A DNA stretch of 25,053 bases from JBGOUJ01 sp041477005 (GCA_041477005.1 JBGOUJ010000033.1:1-25053), one strand, 5' to 3'; shown: positions 8,210 through 16,440, counted from the stretch's first letter. Made by a program: numbers and translations. Notes: a model not told the origin generated them from the sequence alone.

Positions 8210-9001
8210 TTATTGTGCATGGCGGGGCTGCTCGGCGAGTTGGATTTGCATGCACAGGTTCATGGCGGGGGTGACTTCGTGGAAGACCGCCAGAATCGAT
8301 TCGACCAGATCGGCTCCGGCCGAGCTTTTCACTTCGCACTCGGGCATGGGGTAGAAAACCTGGAATCCGGACCAGTGACTTTTTGGCGCCCCATCGAGCA
8401 GCCGCCGGAGCTTCCCCATGCCCGGGAAATCGTCCTTTGAGAAACACACCGGCTCGTTCCAACTGCCGGCGTGAAGCACGAAGCCTTCGCGCCGCACCAG
8501 CCGCTCCAGCTCACTCTCCATGGGGCCTTTCGGCTTGAGCGCCGCGACCAGGCGGCGCCAGTCCCAGTCGGGGCGCAGCTCGCAATACCGGTGCTCCGGC
8601 GGCGCTTTCACGTAGCCGCGCTCGACCTGCATCCCGCACTTGAACAGCCGCTTGTCGGTGTCCATCATCAGGAAGAATTTCGAGCAGCCGAAGCTGGCGT
8701 TGTTCGAGACCGGCTTGGCCTCGCGATTGGCGCGCGGGAGGTAGCCGATCCACTGCCAGTAGACGCCCCGGCCCCAGCGCTCGGTCACGAATCCTTGCTG
8801 GTAGCGGGCTTCGAGCGCCAGCTTGAGGATGCGGGTGATGCGCTCGTGGTCTTCGAGCTTCCCGACGCGGATGCCGCGCCGAAAGTCCAGAAACTCCGGC
8901 CGGAAGCCGATGGCCGCCCGAGGGAACGGCTCGCTGATGCGGGTTCCACGCCGAGAGTGGCTTGCCGCCGGCGGTAGTAGTTTTGCTGCATTTTCCACCA
9001 T
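8210..9001 (-). CDS. Conserved-looking hypothetical protein
   Basis: The frame gives 263 residues from ATG 9001 and I do not recognise the family. There is no signal peptide or membrane segment, so it is probably cytoplasmic. Visible features are an aromatic/charged block with WGRGVYWQWIGYLPRANREA, a cysteine in NASFGCSKFFLMMDTDKRLF, RPDWDWRRLVAALK, and near the end SHWSGFQVFYPMPECEV. The start is uncertain. The chosen ATG has no Shine-Dalgarno and lies only 19 bases from the divergent gene start at 9021, and the open frame continues upstream to 9151 into that gene. The first ~30 residues after 9001 are low in family-like character, so the true start may lie further in. The gene converges on the receptor gene, 33 bases away. 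Confidence 0.6.
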   Translation of the reverse strand: MVENAAKLLPPAASHSRRGTRISEPFPRAAIGFRPEFLDFRRGIRVGKLEDHERITRILKLALEARYQQGFVTERWGRGVYWQWIGYLPRANREAKPVSNNASFGCSKFFLMMDTDKRLFKCGMQVERGYVKAPPEHRYCELRPDWDWRRLVAALKPKGPMESELERLVRREGFVLHAGSWNEPVCFSKDDFPGMGKLRRLLDGAPKSHWSGFQVFYPMPECEVKSSAGADLVESILAVFHEVTPAMNLCMQIQLAEQPRHAQ

Positions 9002-9020
9002 GGAGGATATACTATCGCCG

Positions 9021-9933
9021 ATGCCGATGAAGAAAGTAGCGCGGCGATCGATGCCGGCCGCGTTGGGGCTGGCGCTGCTCTTGCTCCTGGGGCGTCCCTC
9101 GGCACCGCCGGGGCCGTCCCCGCAGGGCCTGTGGGCGCAGGAGCTGGCCAAGAATGGCTTCCGGTCTTTGGCGCGCTACGCCACCGAGGAAGACGCGGTG
9201 CTCGCCGGGCAGAAGAAGGACCTCGGCTCGGCCGTCCTCGAGGGCCCCGCTGAGGTCGAGGTTGATACGGTCGCTTCCTGGACGCTGCGCTTCACGGTGG
9301 GCCGCGCCGGGATGAAGCCGGGCGGTGGAATCCGCCTAGCCTTCGCTCACGGCATGGGAGGCGAATGGGGCGGCTACCACTTGTAGGCCGCCAGCCAGGA
9401 CGGCGGCAATTACCTCAACGTCGAGGCGGCCCCCGGCGCGAGGTTTCGCATCACGCCCAAGCCGTGGCGCACGGGGGCCGCCGGGGCGGCATCCGGACCG
9501 GATGAGACGTTCCGGCGCTACCACCCGTGGCAGTGGATCACCGAATTCGTGCTCGAAGACAAGCCTCTCCAGCCGGGCGACGTGATCTCCATCCGTATGG
9601 AGCGCCTCCGCGTCCAGCAGCGCGACGAGACGGCCTTCCTCTTCAAACTCTACGTCGATGCCGACGGCGACGACGATTACCTGCCGCTCGCTCACTCCCC
9701 TTCGATTCACATTCACGGCGCGAATTACGGTGAAGGCCGAGGGCACGGCCCCGATCGACCGGATCTACCTGCTGCGAAATTCTCAGGTGATCTATGCCCA
9801 GCCGGGCGGGGATCTCAGCGCCCGGTTCGAATACGTCGACAACTCGCCCGGCTGGAAAGGATCGTTTTACTACGTCCGGGTGGAGCAGAAAGACGGCAAG
9901 CAGGCGATTTCGAGCCCGGTTTGGGTGGACTGA
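9021..9933 (+). pseudogene. Secreted beta-sandwich-type protein gene, broken by TAG and a frameshift
   Basis: A signal peptide (about residues 10-25, ALGLALLLLLG) is followed by VEVDTVASWTLRFTVGRAGMKPGGG. This segment resembles the N-terminal beta-rich part of DUF3604-type exported proteins, a tentative match. TAG at 9384-9386 stops the frame after WGGYHL. The same frame then continues sensibly (QDGGNYLNVEAAPGARF, WQWITEFVLEDKPLQPGD, FKLYVDADGDDDYLP) to about 9700. There the coding sense moves to the next frame (ITVKAEGTAPIDRIYLLRNS ... SSPVWVD) and ends at TGA 9931-9933. One extra C in the CCCC run at 9697-9700 would explain the shift. With two lesions this is most likely a pseudogene, unless both are sequencing errors. 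Confidence 0.75.
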
Positions 9934-10065
9934 TCCCTCGCCGCGGGAAAGGCCGGCACGCCGGTAGAGAGCCTCAGGCGGCATCCCTGCAAGAGATTTT
10001 GCGCTGGGCTATTGCGGTGGTGGTATTCTATCAACCGAGCCGCAACCGTAAGAGGAGGTTCCGCT

Positions 10066-11043
10066 ATGCCATCACTTGTTTCCCGACGTTGCTTTCTTTT
10101 CCAGGCGGCCGGTGCGGCCACAGCCTATGCCTTTGCCGCCACCGAGACCTCCGGCAAGCCTCTGCGCGGCATCTTCATCATCATGGCCACGCCGTTTACC
10201 GAGTCGGGCGCGGTGGACTTCGAGGACCTGGAAAAAGAAGCCGGCTGGCTCGACCGCTGCGGCGTGCAGGGGATGGTGTGGCCGCAATTGGCCAGCGAGT
10301 ACATTACGCTGAGCAAGGAGGAGCGCCTGCGCGGGATGGAGGTCCTGGCGCGGGCGGCGCGGGGCAAGAAGCCGGCCCTGGTGCTCGGGGTGCAGGGTCC
10401 CAACACCGCCGCCGCTCTCGAATACGTGCGCCACGCGGAAAGCCTGGCGCCCGACGCCCTGATCGCCATTCCGCCGACCGAGGCCAAGACCCTGGACGAT
10501 TTCCGCGAGTACTACCGGGCGATCGCCCGGGCCGCCAAGCGGCCTCTCTTCATGCAGACCACCGGCGGCGCCAAAGGCATCGCCCCCTCGGTCGATTTCA
10601 TGCTGGAGCTGGCGCGCGAGCTGCCGAACTTCCGCTATGTCAAGGAGGAATACGAGCCGGTGATCCAGCGGGGGACCGAACTGGCCAAGCACCGTGACGT
10701 GATCAACGGTGTCTTCAGCGGCGCCGCCGGCAAAGGCATGCTGTACGAGATGAGCCTGGGCTTCGACGGCACCATGCCCGGCGCTCCTTACTCCGACGTC
10801 TACGCCCGGATCTGGTCGCTTTACCAGTCGGGCGAGCATGAAAAGGCCCGCGAGGTCTTCGCGCACCTGTTGCTAATTATAAATACCGAGCAGCAGATCC
10901 CCGGCACACGCCGCTACATCATGAAGAAGCGCGGCGTTTTCAAGACCCTGGTTTCCCGGCGGGACAAGTCCGTCCTCACCCCGGCGGCCATCAAGGAAAT
11001 CGAGTTTCAATTCGAGGGGCTGAAACCTTACTTGACGGTATGA
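10066..11043 (+). CDS. Tat-exported DapA/NanA-superfamily aldolase-like protein
   Basis: The 325-residue product begins MPSLVSRRCFLFQAAGAATA, a twin-arginine signal, and continues as a dihydrodipicolinate synthase/N-acetylneuraminate lyase TIM barrel. Landmarks are GIFIIMATPFTESGAVDFEDL (34-54), VLGVQGPNTAAALEY, and the Schiff-base lysine K193 in NFRYVKEEYEP. Two usual DapA elements are replaced: GGTTGE is WPQLASE (72-78), and the YNxP catalytic tyrosine region reads FMQTTG (162-167). It is therefore unlikely to make dihydrodipicolinate and may act on an exported 2-oxo (sugar) acid; the substrate is inference. The ATG at 10066 has GAGGAGG at 10053-10059; the upstream ORF extension to 10012 is not needed. 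The stop overlaps the next start (ATGA, 11040-11043). Confidence 0.85.
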   Translation: MPSLVSRRCFLFQAAGAATAYAFAATETSGKPLRGIFIIMATPFTESGAVDFEDLEKEAGWLDRCGVQGMVWPQLASEYITLSKEERLRGMEVLARAARGKKPALVLGVQGPNTAAALEYVRHAESLAPDALIAIPPTEAKTLDDFREYYRAIARAAKRPLFMQTTGGAKGIAPSVDFMLELARELPNFRYVKEEYEPVIQRGTELAKHRDVINGVFSGAAGKGMLYEMSLGFDGTMPGAPYSDVYARIWSLYQSGEHEKAREVFAHLLLIINTEQQIPGTRRYIMKKRGVFKTLVSRRDKSVLTPAAIKEIEFQFEGLKPYLTV

Positions 11044-11624
11044 CGCTGTTCCGGCCCGGGGTGCTGTTCTGGACCATTGTGCTGGTCGGGCTGGCGCCTT
11101 TTTTCCTGCGCTACCGCTCCCTGACGCCCCCCAGCAAAGCTTTCATCGCGTGGGACCGCCAGGTGATTGCGATTCGCCTGGCCGAGTGGGTTACCATTCT
11201 CTTCTACCTGGGCACAGTCTATTACTGGCGCTGGAGCCTTCCGCTCACCAGCCACGCTCGGGCCGCAGCCGTGGCGGGTTTGGCGGTGACGGCGGCGGGC
11301 GCGGCGCTGGCATCCTGGAGCAAGGTCGTGCTGGGCGATTTCTTTTCGACCACTCTGGGCGTGAAGAAGGACCACCAGGTCATCACCAGCGGCCCTTATC
11401 GCTGGGTACGCCATCCGATCTACACCGGCCTGCTGCTGGTGGTCGTGGGCGGAGCGCTCGTGTATGACAGCGGCACGGCGCTGCTGCTGCTGGCCGTGCC
11501 GTTCTGCGCGTTCTTCTACTGGCAGAGCGTGCTGGAAGAGAAGCTCCTGGTCAACCACCTCGGGGAGGCCTACTTACAATACCGGTCGAAGACCGGCCGC
11601 CTGCTGCCCCGTTTTCCGGGTTAG
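11040..11624 (+). CDS. Isoprenylcysteine carboxyl methyltransferase (ICMT)-family membrane protein
   Basis: This 194-residue protein has four to five hydrophobic segments (about 6-23, 47-62, 73-92, 131-155, with reentrant sequence near 155-165). It carries the family's C-terminal SAM-binding signature: SGPYRWVRHPIYTG (117-130) followed by E166/E167 and GEAYLQY (175-181). Bacterial members methylate varied small or lipidic substrates, since bacteria lack prenylated CaaX proteins, so the substrate is unknown. Its ATG overlaps the aldolase-like gene's stop by 4 nt, implying translational coupling. It ends with TAG. Confidence 0.85.
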   Translation: MTLFRPGVLFWTIVLVGLAPFFLRYRSLTPPSKAFIAWDRQVIAIRLAEWVTILFYLGTVYYWRWSLPLTSHARAAAVAGLAVTAAGAALASWSKVVLGDFFSTTLGVKKDHQVITSGPYRWVRHPIYTGLLLVVVGGALVYDSGTALLLLAVPFCAFFYWQSVLEEKLLVNHLGEAYLQYRSKTGRLLPRFPG

Positions 11625-11652
11625 ACTGGAACCTTGTTAGCCGTCAGAAAGG

Positions 11653-11749
11653 CAGCAGTCAGCTATCAGCCGTCAGCTTTCAGCAAGCTTGTGCTTCGTC
11701 GGGCTGGAGTGGGTGCTGATAGCCGATGGCTGATAGCTGATGGCTGATA
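11653..11749. repeat. Facing arrays of a 7-bp repeat forming an imperfect inverted repeat
   Basis: The left arm has five head-to-tail heptads of form CAGNNNN (11653-11687), mostly CAGCNNT. The right arm has five heptads of form GCYGATR (11715-11749). The arms are reverse-complementary: 11658-11674 pairs with 11725-11741 at 15 of 17 positions. They could fold into a long hairpin around a spacer of about 27 bases. The right arm ends 2 bases before the next gene's ATG at 11752. Confidence 0.75.
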
Positions 11750-11751
11750 TC

Positions 11752-12576
11752 ATGCGGGCACTCATCTTGCTGGTGGCCGCGGCGTTGCCGCTGGCGGCCG
11801 AGCTGCGGACCGACATTGAATTTGCCGTTGTAGACGACGTGCACCTTACCCTGGACGCCTATGTTCCCGAGGGAGCAGGGCCGTTCAAGGCGGTGATCGT
11901 GGTCCACGGCGGCGGCTGGATCAACGGCGACAAACAGACCTACGTCAAGCCGCTGTTCGACCCGCTGACCCGCGCCGGCTTCGCCTGGTTCACCATCAAC
12001 TACCGGCTCGCGCCGAAATACCACTTCCCGGCGGCGGTCGACGACGTCGAGAGCGCCGTCCGGTACGTCAAGTCGCACGCGAAGCAGTACAAGGTCGATC
12101 CGAAAAGAATCGCCCTGATGGGCGAATCGGCGGGCGGCCACCTGGTCGCCTTTGTCGGCGCACAGGATAAGCCGGCAGCTCAGGTGGCCGCGGTTGTCTC
12201 GTTTTACGGGCCGCACGATCTGGCCGCGCGGTCCGAGGCGCAAAACAGGCTCACCGATCCGGTCAAAGCCTTCCTGGGCCTGGCCGAGATCAATTCCGAC
12301 GCGCTCGCCACGTTGCGAAAGGCCTCGCCGATCACTTATGTTCACAAGGGTATGCCACCCTTCCTGCTGATCCACGGCACCGCCGACCAAATGGTGCCGT
12401 TCGATCAGTCGGTAAAGATGTGCGCCGCGATGAAGAAGGCTGGAGCCTCTTGCGAGCTTTTTGCGGTCGATGGGGGCGTGCATGGCGTGGGCCCCTGGGA
12501 GAGGGATCGTGCTTTTCAGGCTTACAAGGAAAAGATGGTGGAGTGGCTCCGGAAAACGCTAATCCCGACTTCTTGA
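11752..12576 (+). CDS. Secreted alpha/beta hydrolase (esterase/lipase, HGGG family)
   Basis: The 274-residue protein opens with a signal peptide (MRALILLVAAALPLAAEL). It has the full serine hydrolase set: oxyanion motif HGGG (52-55), nucleophile S126 in GESAG (124-128), D212 in IHGTADQMVP and H244 in DGGVHGV. This matches BD-FAE/acetyl-xylan-esterase-like enzymes that cleave ester bonds of carbohydrates or small molecules; the substrate cannot be read from sequence. ATG 11752 is preferred because the earlier in-frame ATG at 11740 lies inside the heptad repeat. Neither has a Shine-Dalgarno, apparently because the repeat occupies that space. Confidence 0.9.
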   Translation: MRALILLVAAALPLAAELRTDIEFAVVDDVHLTLDAYVPEGAGPFKAVIVVHGGGWINGDKQTYVKPLFDPLTRAGFAWFTINYRLAPKYHFPAAVDDVESAVRYVKSHAKQYKVDPKRIALMGESAGGHLVAFVGAQDKPAAQVAAVVSFYGPHDLAARSEAQNRLTDPVKAFLGLAEINSDALATLRKASPITYVHKGMPPFLLIHGTADQMVPFDQSVKMCAAMKKAGASCELFAVDGGVHGVGPWERDRAFQAYKEKMVEWLRKTLIPTS

Positions 12577-12671
12577 TCGCGGCCGGGGCGGCGGAGGCCA
12601 GGGTTGCGGAAGCTGGGGCAGCGGCCGAAAATGATACAGTGTGACTGTTTCCGAACGGAAGGAGCCGAGCT

Positions 12672-13913
12672 ATGACCCGCCGCCATCTTCTCTCCACTGC
12701 GCTGGCCGGGGCGCCCGTTGCCGCCCTCGCCAACACCCCCCAGAGCGACCGGCCACGAGGCCAGGCCAAGCCCGCCAAGGTGACCCGCATCGAGGCGATC
12801 CTGCTGCAGAAGGCGCTCAAGGAACGCTTCTGGATGTCGAACTCGCCCATCGGCGGCTTCAACCCCAAGGCCACCCGCATGATATTGAAGCTACACACCG
12901 ACGCCGGGATCACGGGCTACGGGGAAGGCGGCGGGGGCGGGGCCGACCTGCTGCGCAAGGGATTCGCCGACCTGGTGATCGGCGAAGATCCCTTCATGGT
13001 CGGCAAGATCTGGGAAAAGATGTTCGCCACCACGTATGGCCGCGACGCGGCGATCAAGGGCTGGTCGCAGCCCGGCGTGATCTCCCTGATGGCCGCCATC
13101 GACGCGGCGCTCTACGACTTTATGGCCAAGTCGGCCGGTCAGCCGCTCTACAAGTTCCTCGGCGGGTATCGGGACACCGTGCCCGTCTACGTCACCGGCG
13201 GGTATTATCGCGAGGGCAAGGGCATTCCCGAGCTGGTCCAGGAAGTCCGCGGCTACATCGACCAGGGCTTCAACGCCCTCAAGCTGAAGGTCGGCGGCAT
13301 CAGCGGCGGCTACAGCGTCCAGGACGATTACAATCGCGTCAAGGCGGTGCGCGAGTCGGTGGGGCCGAAGGTGAAGATCATGCTCGACGTCAACCGCGGC
13401 TGGGACCTGGCCACCGCGATTGAAGCCTCCAACAAGCTCTACGACCTGGATATCACGTGGCTCGAGGAGCCGCTGCACTGGTACGACGACGTGGAGGCCC
13501 TGAAGCGGCTGAAAATGAACACGCGTATCCCGCTGGCCTCCGGCGAGGGCGAGATCACCCGCTGGGGCGCGCGCCGGCTGATCGAAACCGGGGCCATCGA
13601 TTTTCTACAGTTCGACTGCCACGCCCACGCTGGCGTCACCGAATGGCGCAAGATCGCCGGCATGGCCAGCATGTGCCACATGCTGATGGCTCCGCACCAC
13701 GAGCCGCCGCTGCACGGCCACCTGCTGGCTTCGGTCCCCAACGGCTACATCCTGGAAGGCTTCGCCAACCCCGACCGCGACCCCTTCTGGTTTGAAATCT
13801 ACGATCGCAAGCCACGGATCGAGAAGAGCATGCTTTATCTCGACGACACCCCCGGCCAGGGAATCGAATGGCGGCAGAAGGCGATCGAGCAGTACGGAAC
13901 CAGGATCATTTAG
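12672..13913 (+). CDS. Tat-exported enolase-superfamily protein (mandelate racemase/muconate lactonizing-like dehydratase)
   Basis: This is a 413-residue protein with a twin-arginine-type signal (MTRRHLLSTALAGAPVAALA). An N-terminal capping domain (TRIEAILLQ ... GITGYGEG) precedes a (beta/alpha)7-beta barrel. Catalytic and metal residues are visible: K204-x-K206 (NALKLKVGG), D239 (IMLDVNRGW), E265 (WLEEPL), E292 (ASGEGE) and H342/H343 (APHHEPPLHGH). The K-x-K plus histidine arrangement suits an acid-sugar dehydratase or racemase. The substrate is not predictable by eye. GGAAGGAG at 12657-12664 supports ATG 12672. Export of an enolase-superfamily enzyme, like the aldolase-like protein upstream, suggests periplasmic sugar-acid processing (inference). 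It ends with TAG. Confidence 0.9.
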   Translation: MTRRHLLSTALAGAPVAALANTPQSDRPRGQAKPAKVTRIEAILLQKALKERFWMSNSPIGGFNPKATRMILKLHTDAGITGYGEGGGGGADLLRKGFADLVIGEDPFMVGKIWEKMFATTYGRDAAIKGWSQPGVISLMAAIDAALYDFMAKSAGQPLYKFLGGYRDTVPVYVTGGYYREGKGIPELVQEVRGYIDQGFNALKLKVGGISGGYSVQDDYNRVKAVRESVGPKVKIMLDVNRGWDLATAIEASNKLYDLDITWLEEPLHWYDDVEALKRLKMNTRIPLASGEGEITRWGARRLIETGAIDFLQFDCHAHAGVTEWRKIAGMASMCHMLMAPHHEPPLHGHLLASVPNGYILEGFANPDRDPFWFEIYDRKPRIEKSMLYLDDTPGQGIEWRQKAIEQYGTRII

Positions 13914-13928
13914 CGATTGGTTGATCTG

Positions 13929-15182
13929 TTACTCGTGCCTGAGACACACGATCGGGTCGAGCCCGGCGGCCCTATTGGCGGGGTAGAAGCCGAAGAAGAG
14001 GCCGACGCCGGCGGCGATGGCGAAGCCCATCATGACCCAGAACGGGGAAACGTAGGTCGGGAGCGCGGGCACCAGCGTCCGGACTGTCCAACTGATCATC
14101 GCCCCGATCAGGATGCCCAGGGCGCCGCCGACACTGGTCAGCGTGATGGCCTCGATCAGGAACTGGGCGCGGATGTCGTTGCGGCGGGCGCCCACCGCCT
14201 TGCGGATGCCGATTTCGGCCGTCCGCTCGGTCACCGAGATCAGCATGATGTTCATCACGCCGATGCCGCCCACGAGCAGGCCGATCGAGCTGATCACGCC
14301 GGTCAGAATCACCAGCGCCCCGGTCAACTGGTCCCAGAGGTTCGAAAGGAAGTCGGGCATGGTGACTTCGAAATCGTTGTCAGCGGCGGCCGGTACGCGG
14401 CGAAGGCGGCGCAGCGCGGCAACGACCTCGTCTTCGGCGGCGGGCAAGTCGCGCGAGTCGCGCACCGAGATGGCGATGAAGTGCTCCCGGATTTCCGGGT
14501 AGAGCTTGTGGAAGGTCGAGTAGGGGATGCAAACAAAGATGTCCACGCCCGGTCCGCCGAAGAATCCTGTGTCCTTCTCGAACACGCCCGCGACCTCGAA
14601 CGGCAGCCCGTTGAGCCGCAGGACCTTGCCGATCGGATCGACGTTGGGAAAAAGAGACGCGGCGATGCCCTGGCCGATCACCGCTATGAAACGCGCGTGA
14701 TCCTCGTCGTATCTCGAGATGAAGCGCCCCTGCGCGGTTTCAAATATGGGAATGGCGGCGGCGTAGTTGGCATCCACGCCGCGCAGGATCGAGTTGTCGA
14801 CCCGCTCGTTGCCGTAGCGGAGATCGTTGGAGTCGCCGAAGAAAACGGCGCGGGTGGCGAAGGCTGAGGCGTACTCGACCGTGGGGCAGGATTCGCGGAT
14901 CACGCGCGTGTCGTCGTAGCTCAGATACTTGCGCTGGCGAATGGCCTCCGGCATTCGCCCGAAGCGGGCCAGCGGAATGCGGGTAACGAAGAACGCCTTC
15001 GCGCCCAGGGCCTGGACCCGGCTCATGATGTTGCGGTTCAGCCCGTCGATGATGGCCGCCACGGCGATCACGGAGGTGACGCCGATGATTACCCCCAGCA
15101 CGGTGAGAAACGACCGCATCTTGCGGCTGCGAATGCCGTCCAGCGCGATCATCAGGCTTTCGTAAAGCTCGGAGCGGGACAT
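13929..15182 (-). CDS. MacB-like ABC transporter permease (second of a pair)
   Basis: The 417-residue protein has the MacB/FtsX layout. There is one N-terminal membrane helix (RSFLTVLGVIIGVTSVIAVAAI, about 23-45), a large periplasmic MacB-type core domain (about 50-280), and three C-terminal helices with the FtsX signature (GGIGVMNIMLISVTERTAEIGIRKAVGA, then GFYPANRAAGLDP). Such permeases drive periplasmic mechanotransmission or lipoprotein/peptide/antibiotic efflux with a cytoplasmic ATPase. Only 7 bases separate it from the upstream homologous permease, so the two are cotranscribed and probably a heterodimer. No ATPase gene is present in the window. Confidence 0.9.
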   Translation of the reverse strand: MSRSELYESLMIALDGIRSRKMRSFLTVLGVIIGVTSVIAVAAIIDGLNRNIMSRVQALGAKAFFVTRIPLARFGRMPEAIRQRKYLSYDDTRVIRESCPTVEYASAFATRAVFFGDSNDLRYGNERVDNSILRGVDANYAAAIPIFETAQGRFISRYDEDHARFIAVIGQGIAASLFPNVDPIGKVLRLNGLPFEVAGVFEKDTGFFGGPGVDIFVCIPYSTFHKLYPEIREHFIAISVRDSRDLPAAEDEVVAALRRLRRVPAAADNDFEVTMPDFLSNLWDQLTGALVILTGVISSIGLLVGGIGVMNIMLISVTERTAEIGIRKAVGARRNDIRAQFLIEAITLTSVGGALGILIGAMISWTVRTLVPALPTYVSPFWVMMGFAIAAGVGLFFGFYPANRAAGLDPIVCLRHE

Positions 15183-15189
15183 ACCGTCT

Positions 15190-16440
15190 TCATTCGGTCC
15201 GCAGCGCTACCACGGGGTCGAGCCGCGCCGCCTTCACGGCCGGGTAGATGCCGAAGAACAGGCCGATGGTCGAGGAGAGCACCACCCCCAGGGCGGCGGC
15301 CCAGAGCTTCACGTCGGCGGGAAAGTCGGCCAGCAGGCGCACCAGCAGCGCCGCGGTGAAGCCGAGCGCGACTCCGACTACGCCCCCCGCCACGCACAGC
15401 ATCACGCTCTCGGTCAGGAACTGCCGCAGGATGTCCACTTGGCGGGCGCCGCAGGCCCGCCGGATGCCGATCTCCTTGGTCCGCTCGGTGACGCTCACCA
15501 GCATAATATTCATAATGACAATGCCGCCGACCACCGCCGAGATCGAAGACAGCAGGAGAAAAACCGTGAAGAACGAGGAGCTGATCTGTTGCCAAAGGCT
15601 GATGTAGCTCTCGGCGGTGCCGATGTAAAAATCCTCGCGCTTGTCGCCGGTGATGTGGCGGCGGGCGCGCATCAGCAGGCGCACCTGGTCCTGGGCCTGC
15701 TGGAAGATGCGGTCGCCGCCGCCGGCCTTGGCGTTGACGACGATGGTGCGGCGCGCTCCGGTGAGGCGCAGGAACACGGTCAGCGGAATCACGACGTAAT
15801 TGTCCTGCTCCTGGCCGAGCACCGCGCCGATCCGCTCGAAGGCGCCGATGATCAACATCTCGTCCTTGCCCACGCGCACCGTCTTGCCCAGCGGGTCGAT
15901 TCCGGCAAACAGCTTCGAGCGTAGCGCGTATCCAATCAGGCAAACGGGGGCTTGGTGCAGCTCCTCGAGATCGGTGAAATAGCGGCCGATCTCGACCGTG
16001 CGGTTGCCGATGTAGCCCATGCTGGCGGTCTGGCCGATCAGGGTCTGGTCCTGCAGTTCCTGGTCGCGGTAGCGGACCCTCACGACCGAGCTGGCCTCCG
16101 CCCCGAGAGCCTCACAGGCGGTGCACGCCTCGCGGATGGCCTGCAGGTCGTCGCGCGTGACGTCGCGGTTGCGGCGGGCGCGGATGATCTCATCGAAGTT
16201 GGCGGAGGCGAACGGCATCTTGCCCACCTGGAAGACGTTGGTCCCCAGGTTGGCGATCTTCTGCTCGACGTAGGTGTTGGCCCCTTGCACCATCGTAATC
16301 ACCGCCATCAGGGTGGCCACGCCCATGGTGATCCCCAGCACCGTCAGAAAGGCGCGGAGCCGGTGCGCCCGGATCGCGGCGCCGGCGATAGAGACGTTGG
16401 TGCGAAGATCGGGCATCACAAAGGCCGAACACGCAGACAT
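15190..16440 (-). CDS. MacB-like ABC transporter permease (first of a pair)
   Basis: This 416-residue paralogue of the downstream gene has the same plan: an N-terminal helix (RLRAFLTVLGITMGVATLMAVITM), a periplasmic core, and C-terminal FtsX helices (GGIVIMNIMLVSVTERTKEIGIRRACGA ... FGIYPAVKAARLDPVVALR). ATG 16440 gives MSACSAFVMPDLRTN. The internal ATG at 16416 (MPDLRTNVSI) aligns better with the sister protein's start, and neither has a clear Shine-Dalgarno. It lies 88 bases downstream of tyrS on the same strand, so readthrough from the purine/tyrS operon is possible. The core contains two cysteines in IREACTACEALG. Confidence 0.9.
   Translation of the reverse strand: MSACSAFVMPDLRTNVSIAGAAIRAHRLRAFLTVLGITMGVATLMAVITMVQGANTYVEQKIANLGTNVFQVGKMPFASANFDEIIRARRNRDVTRDDLQAIREACTACEALGAEASSVVRVRYRDQELQDQTLIGQTASMGYIGNRTVEIGRYFTDLEELHQAPVCLIGYALRSKLFAGIDPLGKTVRVGKDEMLIIGAFERIGAVLGQEQDNYVVIPLTVFLRLTGARRTIVVNAKAGGGDRIFQQAQDQVRLLMRARRHITGDKREDFYIGTAESYISLWQQISSSFFTVFLLLSSISAVVGGIVIMNIMLVSVTERTKEIGIRRACGARQVDILRQFLTESVMLCVAGGVVGVALGFTAALLVRLLADFPADVKLWAAALGVVLSSTIGLFFGIYPAVKAARLDPVVALRTE

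Noticed and set aside
4679..9386. Genome-wide reassignment of TAG to an amino acid
   Set aside because: Several intact genes here end in TAG at the expected family length (4453, 11624, 13913, 23882), so TAG works as a normal stop.
11653..11749. CRISPR array
   Set aside because: Units are 7 bp, directly adjacent and without unique spacers; there are no cas genes nearby.
13917..14867. Plus-strand open frame (316 codons) opposite the MacB-like permease
   Set aside because: It is a mirror frame of a clear FtsX-type permease, rich in His/Asp/Gln in the way antisense frames are.
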